The notes beneath the pieces are model-generated. The model made no database searches. It saw only the letters and a list, made by a program, of their open reading frames with translations, and was not told the origin of the DNA. Shown here in pieces: positions 6,508 to 9,967 of a stretch of DNA of 9,967 nt. The translations under genes and the position numbers were made by a program. The stretch is from positions 1-9,967 of the forward strand of contig CAYURR010000112.1 in NCBI GenBank assembly GCA_964446745.1. Direction: 5' to 3'. Position 1 is the first letter of the stretch, and the number at the start of each line of letters is the position of its first letter. The stretch comes from CAYURR01 sp964446745. GTDB taxonomy: Bacteria > Bacillota > Clostridia > Lachnospirales > WQUN01.

Positions 6508-7032
6508 TTAAAAAAGCGCCACCGCTACCAAAATCCCACCCAATACCCCGAGGCTTCTATAGAGCTTCCTGTTCTTCGGGAGGGTTTCGGCGAGGCCCGA
6601 AAGTGCCTGATCTATATATCCAACCGTCATATCAATGCTATTTAACTGCATTTCCCTATCCAAATATCCAAGCGTTCGACCGAACGCATGCAGATTTGTG
6701 TAATCCTCATCATTTAGAAAGCCTCGTGGCTTGTTCTGTGCGACTGCATGCTCCCAGCACGCATTCACATCCGCATAATCCCCGGACATCAGGGTTTGCG
6801 ATAGAGTCTCAAATAATTTCGCCGCGAAGCTGTTGCCCAAACGTTCAGCGACATTTTCCGCGGCGACACTCAACGGTGAAGCCGTGAATGTTATCTCAGA
6901 GCGCAGGACCAGTAACGCTTGTTTAAGTGTATTCAGATCCTCCGCACGAAAGCCCTCTCTATATGCAAACCAGAAGCCCGTCGCGGCAGCCGAAGCGCAT
7001 ATAACCGCAATAGCAAACATTTTTATCAGCAT
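6508..7032 (-). CDS. spoIIIAB: Stage III sporulation protein AB (SpoIIIAB)
   Basis: The 174-residue product (171 in B. subtilis) resembles GspF-type membrane proteins of secretion systems. It has an N-terminal membrane helix (about 3-22), a helical soluble region with LNTLKQALLVLRSEITFTASPLSVAAENVAERLG, and a C-terminal helix KLYRSLGVLGGILVAVALF. These are characteristic of SpoIIIAB, which probably works with the SpoIIIAA ATPase. The ATG at 7030-7032 overlaps the spoIIIAA stop by seven bases and has GAAGGG about 11 bases upstream, inside spoIIIAA. This overlap supports coupled translation of the ATPase and its membrane partner. Confidence 0.96.
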   Translation of the reverse strand: MLIKMFAIAVICASAAATGFWFAYREGFRAEDLNTLKQALLVLRSEITFTASPLSVAAENVAERLGNSFAAKLFETLSQTLMSGDYADVNACWEHAVAQNKPRGFLNDEDYTNLHAFGRTLGYLDREMQLNSIDMTVGYIDQALSGLAETLPKNRKLYRSLGVLGGILVAVALF

Positions 7033-7940
7033 AAGCGTTCAAACCCTTCGTCATATATCCCCGCAATATTTCCCCTACCCGTGAGCACCGCAAATCGTTC
7101 GAATATCCCCATATCGAGCAGTCGGCTCAATGCGGGCCTACGCCTAATGTCCTCGATGTTCTTGCCATGCACCGTGCATATCAGTGTGACCCCGGCATTC
7201 ACGATATCCTCAACTGCCTCTATGTCCTGTTCGCCACCGAGCTCGTCTACCGCTATGATCTGCGGCGACATCGAACGTAGTAACATCAGCATCCCGATAT
7301 CCTTTGGGCAACCGTCCAACACATCTGTGCGCTTACCTACGTCGCATTGCGGTATGCCTTTATAGCAGCCCGCAATCTCCGAACGTTCGTCGACTACGCC
7401 GACCGTGAAGCCCTTCCTGTCCGATAGTATCCGCACCATATCCCGTAGTAGTGTAGTCTTACCACAGCCCGGCGGCGATATGATCATCGTATTCGGCGGC
7501 AATCCCGACATATACTTAATCAGCTGGTCCGCACAGCCCTTGATCTGCCTAGCTATGCGAAAGTTGACAGAATTGAATTGTCTGATAGTGACCACGGAGC
7601 GTTTGTCCGTGACTACCCTACCCGTGAGCCCTACGCGATGCCCACCGGGCAGTGTTATGTATCCGCAGGCGATCTCCTCCGCGAACGCGTACATCGAGTA
7701 GTCGCTCAATAGCTGAACACTCTGATCGATGTCATTCTGGCTCACGATAACGGAGCCAAAGTCCGTCTCCGCTCCGCTTATGCGCAGTGTCAGCGGCTTG
7801 CCGACACGCAGCCTGACCTCTTGGATGTCCGAGGTGTCGATGTGCTGTGAATTATCTAACCCAGCCAGTAGCTCCTCGCGTATCCGTGCGCTCAAATACC
7901 GCGCGATAATGTAGATAGGCTTGTCATTTGTGTTTTGCAT
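7026..7940 (-). CDS. spoIIIAA: Stage III sporulation protein AA (SpoIIIAA), ATPase
   Basis: SpoIIIAA is the cytoplasmic ATPase of the SpoIIIA complex, related to type II/IV secretion ATPases, and acts on the mother-cell side. The 304-residue protein has an N-terminal domain with IQEVRLRVGKPLTLR near 39-53 and EEIACGYITLPGGHRVGLTGR near 88-108. The Walker A motif SPPGCGKTT is at 155-163, VGVVDERSEIAG at 180-191, Walker B IIAVDELGG at 228-236, and a later CTVHG motif completes the ATPase fold. The ATG at 7938-7940 is chosen because GGGGGAA lies about four to six bases upstream and because it gives the family's usual length. The frame stays open for 61 more codons, but that stretch crosses the palindromic intergenic repeat and has no family similarity. 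It is first in the operon; sigma-E control is expected from B. subtilis, though I could not find a good sigma-E site. Confidence 0.97.
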   Translation of the reverse strand: MQNTNDKPIYIIARYLSARIREELLAGLDNSQHIDTSDIQEVRLRVGKPLTLRISGAETDFGSVIVSQNDIDQSVQLLSDYSMYAFAEEIACGYITLPGGHRVGLTGRVVTDKRSVVTIRQFNSVNFRIARQIKGCADQLIKYMSGLPPNTMIISPPGCGKTTLLRDMVRILSDRKGFTVGVVDERSEIAGCYKGIPQCDVGKRTDVLDGCPKDIGMLMLLRSMSPQIIAVDELGGEQDIEAVEDIVNAGVTLICTVHGKNIEDIRRRPALSRLLDMGIFERFAVLTGRGNIAGIYDEGFERLC

Positions 7941-8021
7941 ACGTTTCCCCCATAGATAAGATATGCTACAGAGTTCTTTATCAGAATATATGACAAGCCT
8001 ATACGATGTATGCCAACAGGC

Positions 8022-8131
8022 AAAAAAAAAGATAACCACGGACTCGTACAGATAAAGACGGATATACACGGATTTTAAAGTAAATGTTTTAAAATCCGTG
8101 TATATCCGTTTCAATCCGTGCAAATCCGTGG
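8022..8131 (-). terminator. Large hairpin plus T9 run, probable intrinsic terminator of plsX operon
   Basis: Transcripts leaving the pterin-binding gene on the minus strand would fold the palindrome at 8131-8036 into a long hairpin. After five further bases they meet nine consecutive T (complement of A at 8022-8030). Hairpin then T-run is the layout of an intrinsic terminator, though the stem is far longer than usual and its central arm is AT-rich. It sits just where insulation from spoIIIAA would be expected. Confidence 0.5.
8036..8131. repeat. 96-base palindrome of 10-base-phased ACGGAT/ATCCGT units
   Basis: A perfect 21-base inverted repeat (8059-8079 against 8088-8108) has an 8-base loop. 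It extends outward imperfectly (about 20 of 27 positions) to CCACGGA at 8036-8042 and TCCGTGG at 8125-8131. The left half holds ACGGAT-like hexamers starting at 8038, 8048, 8058 and 8068; the right half holds ATCCGT at 8094, 8104, 8114 and 8124. All steps are exactly 10 bases. The unit at 8048 has one internal mismatch (ACAGAT) and that at 8038 differs at its last base. From memory, ATCCGTG-rich dispersed repeats occur in many environmental bacterial genomes; this was not checked. Confidence 0.85.
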
Positions 8132-8140
8132 TAAATGTTT
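8080..8140 (+). repeat. Direct repeat GTAAATGTTT in the loop and beyond the right arm
   Basis: The decamer GTAAATGTTT lies at 8080-8089, covering the hairpin loop, and again at 8131-8140, just outside the right arm. The two copies bracket all four ATCCGT units of the right arm and are 51 bases apart. No third copy is seen on the left side, so they are not simple target-site duplications of the whole palindrome. Confidence 0.7.
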
Positions 8141-8148
8141 ATCGCTAC

Positions 8149-8943
8149 TTAGATGTCTCTACATGAGTTTATATAGTTAAGGCAGAGCTCATCACTGCCA
8201 AGCAAGGCGTTCGCCGATGTGATCGTTTGCTTTATAGGTTCGTTCGTAACATCCATGATAGTGCTATCGAGACCCTTGCTCATGCACATGGCAAGAAAAG
8301 CGGCGTTTATTCTTTCACGTTCGGGTAATCCGTAGGAGATATTGGAGAGCCCGCAAATCGTTTTCACACCGTGGATGTTGCCTTTGATCAGCTCCAATGT
8401 ATCCATAGCCACTATAGCGGCGTTGGGGTTTGAGATCAACGACTTGACTATAATGTCGATATAGATGTCAGTAGGTACAAAGCCCATGGCGAGGATTTTC
8501 TCTACGATCCGTTTCGAGCTATTTAAGCGTTCGTGTGCGGAGCTCGGAATATGGCCCGATGTCATCGGTAAGACAACGAGCCCCGCTCCGTGCTTTATCG
8601 CGGCGCGGATCAGTACATCGAAACGCTCATCCTCCGTGACTGAGTTCAAAATAATCTTGCGACCCTTGCTGCCAGCCATCATTTCCATGCATTGGATCAA
8701 CACCTCCGGTTTCGGGGAATCCAACATAATGCCGCAGCTGCTATATTCCGATACCATATCCACGAGCCGGAGCATATATTCAAGCTCATCCTCATCAAAC
8801 ATCGCCGTATTGATGTCTACATAGCACGCGCCGCATTCGGACTGATGCCTGATGATATCGATTATATATGGTTCGTCATTGTCCTTTAGGGCATTAAATA
8901 TACGCGGCATCGAGCTGTTTAGGGTTTGGCCTATCGTAATCAA
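8149..8943 (-). CDS. Pterin-binding protein, methyltetrahydrofolate:corrinoid methyltransferase-like (AcsE/DHPS superfamily)
   Basis: The 264-residue product has the length and TIM-barrel motifs of the AcsE/MtrH-type pterin-binding family, which moves the methyl group of methyltetrahydrofolate to a corrinoid protein. Visible motifs are VDIN at 42-45, LDSP with Asp75, LNS with Asn100, IYID with Asp163, and CGLSNISYGLPER with Asn201. By position these match the pterin-binding Asp and Asn residues and the catalytic Asn of Moorella AcsE. Departures are IGQTLN instead of IGERIN at the N-terminus and Ile rather than Pro after Asp163. The start is TTG at 8941-8943, overlapping the plsX TGA as TTGA; the next ATG is 11 codons in and would remove the N-terminal strand. 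No corrinoid protein gene is in the window, so the acceptor is unknown. Dihydropteroate synthase itself is less likely because the GLSN motif is of the methyltransferase type. Confidence 0.85.
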   Translation of the reverse strand: MITIGQTLNSSMPRIFNALKDNDEPYIIDIIRHQSECGACYVDINTAMFDEDELEYMLRLVDMVSEYSSCGIMLDSPKPEVLIQCMEMMAGSKGRKIILNSVTEDERFDVLIRAAIKHGAGLVVLPMTSGHIPSSAHERLNSSKRIVEKILAMGFVPTDIYIDIIVKSLISNPNAAIVAMDTLELIKGNIHGVKTICGLSNISYGLPERERINAAFLAMCMSKGLDSTIMDVTNEPIKQTITSANALLGSDELCLNYINSCRDI

Positions 8944-9926
8944 GACAGATAATCGGACAGCTTTCGCGTGATCTCATGTTCTGAGAATGACGCGCATTGT
9001 CTTATCGCGCTGTGAATAGCTTTTGCATTGGACGAGCCGTGTGCCTTTACAACGAGAGCGTTCAAGCCTAAAAACGGTGCACCTCCGACCTCAGTGTAGT
9101 CAAAGCGCTTCTTGACATTCGCGAAGGCTCCCTTCGCGAGCATTGCGCCTACCTTGGATGCAAACGATGACATCAGCTCATCCTTGATGATCGACAACAG
9201 CGATTTCGCGAGACCCTCTGTGTATTTGAGCACCACATTACCCACAAACGCATCGCATACGACCACATCGGCCTTACCGGCCGGTACGTCACGCGCCTCG
9301 ATGTTTCCTATAAAGTTCAGCCCCGAATGCTCCAGTAGCTCATAGGCCTCTTTAGTGAGCGCGTTGCCCTTCTCCTTTTCAGACCCTATGTTCAGAAGCC
9401 CCACCATTGGCTTTGCGATCCCGAACATATTCTCCACATACACCGAGGCGATCTTGCCGTATTGTAACAGGTATGTCGGCTTCGCGTCGACATTTGCACC
9501 GCTGTCCACGAGCAGCGAAAACCCCTTTTGATGCGGTAACGCGGTCGCAAGCACCGGACGTTCAACACCCTTTATGCGTCCGACTATCAGCGTCGCGCCC
9601 GCCAAAAGCGCTCCCGTATTACCAGCAGAAACGATTGCATCGGCTTGTTTATCCTTCAATAGTGCGAGGCCTTTCATCATTGAGCTGTTCTTCTTGTGCT
9701 TGACGGCCTGTGTCGGCGCCTCATCCATCATGACTATCTCCGGTGCATCCACGATCTCCACGCGGCGCGTATCATAACCGGCGTGCTTGTTCAGTTCCGC
9801 TTTAATCGCGTCCGTCTTTCCACAGAGTATGATACTTACCCTCTGATCCTCCAGAGACTTTATCGCCCCTGCGACAATCTCCTGCGGGGCATTGTCCCCG
9901 CCCATTGCATCTACTACTATTTTCAT
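8940..9926 (-). CDS. plsX: Phosphate acyltransferase PlsX
   Basis: PlsX converts acyl-ACP and phosphate to acyl-phosphate, the donor for PlsY in phosphatidic acid synthesis, at the cytoplasmic face of the membrane. The 328-residue product is full length and shows the N-terminal VVDAMGGDNAP at 4-14, then VSAGNTGALLAGA near 100-112. NIGSEKEKGN lies near 182-191 and ADVVVCDAFVGNVVLK near 222-238. The ATG at 9924-9926 is preceded by a perfect AAGGAGG six bases upstream. Its TGA overlaps the TTG of the pterin-binding gene. The 41 bases upstream to the window edge hold this ribosome site and stop codons in two frames; the gene before it is not visible. The lipid partner acpP lies about 7 kb further on, beyond spoIIIA. 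Confidence 0.98.
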   Translation of the reverse strand: MKIVVDAMGGDNAPQEIVAGAIKSLEDQRVSIILCGKTDAIKAELNKHAGYDTRRVEIVDAPEIVMMDEAPTQAVKHKKNSSMMKGLALLKDKQADAIVSAGNTGALLAGATLIVGRIKGVERPVLATALPHQKGFSLLVDSGANVDAKPTYLLQYGKIASVYVENMFGIAKPMVGLLNIGSEKEKGNALTKEAYELLEHSGLNFIGNIEARDVPAGKADVVVCDAFVGNVVLKYTEGLAKSLLSIIKDELMSSFASKVGAMLAKGAFANVKKRFDYTEVGGAPFLGLNALVVKAHGSSNAKAIHSAIRQCASFSEHEITRKLSDYLS

Positions 9927-9967
9927 ACAGACCTCCTTGTAAAGCTTGCTTGTACTATTTATTCGTG

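Noticed and set aside
7941..8021. Sigma-E promoter for spoIIIAA, using TCATATA (minus strand, near 7986-7993) and CATATCTT or CATACATC as -10
   Set aside because: The -35-like and -10-like parts are individually plausible but spacings are about 21 bases or the wrong order, against the 13-15 expected; no pair fits, so no promoter is called.
7941..8123. In-frame extension of spoIIIAA by 61 codons to an upstream ATG
   Set aside because: The extension runs through the palindromic repeat and T-run, resembles no SpoIIIAA N-terminus, and the ATG at 7940 has a strong GGGGGAA ribosome site and gives the usual family length.

Overview
The window reads as a chromosomal segment of a spore-forming Bacillota, most likely an uncultured or little-studied member of the Clostridia. 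The evidence is a complete eight-gene spoIIIA operon (spoIIIAA to spoIIIAH), a spoVS gene, and typical Gram-positive lipid genes (plsX, acpP) and rnc. Nearly all genes lie on the minus strand, so transcription runs from high to low coordinates. The genus cannot be fixed from this sequence. I see no tRNA, rRNA, CRISPR array, transposase or phage gene.

Layout in transcription order (right to left). (1) 9926-8149: plsX (phosphate acyltransferase, phospholipid entry) overlaps by four bases a pterin-binding, methyltetrahydrofolate methyltransferase-like gene that starts with TTG. (2) 8148-7941: a 208-base gap holds a 96-base palindrome built from ATCCGT/ACGGAT units at an exact 10-base period, followed on the minus strand by a run of nine T. 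It looks like a large intrinsic terminator that insulates the lipid genes from the sporulation operon. (3) 7940-2893: spoIIIAA, AB, AC, AD, AE, AF, AG and AH, tightly packed, encode the mother-cell side of the SpoIIIA-SpoIIQ feeding channel (ATPase, membrane platform and ring proteins). SpoIIIAE is short and lacks the usual signal peptide. (4) 2202-2912, plus strand: an alpha/beta hydrolase, the only plus-strand gene, whose 3' end overlaps that of spoIIIAH by 20 bases. (5) 1995-1016: acpP and rnc, coupled by an ATGA overlap, with a recognisable sigma-A type promoter before acpP. (6) 1015-785: an AT-rich gap with a candidate spoVS promoter whose spacer is filled by a TCGCGA-N4-TCGCGA palindrome. 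(7) 784-1: spoVS followed after five bases by the N-terminal part of an HI0933/BaiN-family FAD-dependent oxidoreductase that runs off the left edge.

Functionally the window joins lipid synthesis (plsX, acpP), RNA processing (rnc) and sporulation (spoIIIA, spoVS). In many Clostridia plsX, fab genes, acpP, rnc, smc and ftsY cluster together. Here the spoIIIA operon and the hydrolase sit between plsX and acpP, and spoVS follows rnc where smc is often found. No convincing new multi-gene system is visible. The most unusual items are the phased palindrome before spoIIIAA, the palindrome inside the spoVS promoter, the pterin-binding gene beside plsX, the shortened SpoIIIAE and the hydrolase/spoIIIAH tail overlap.
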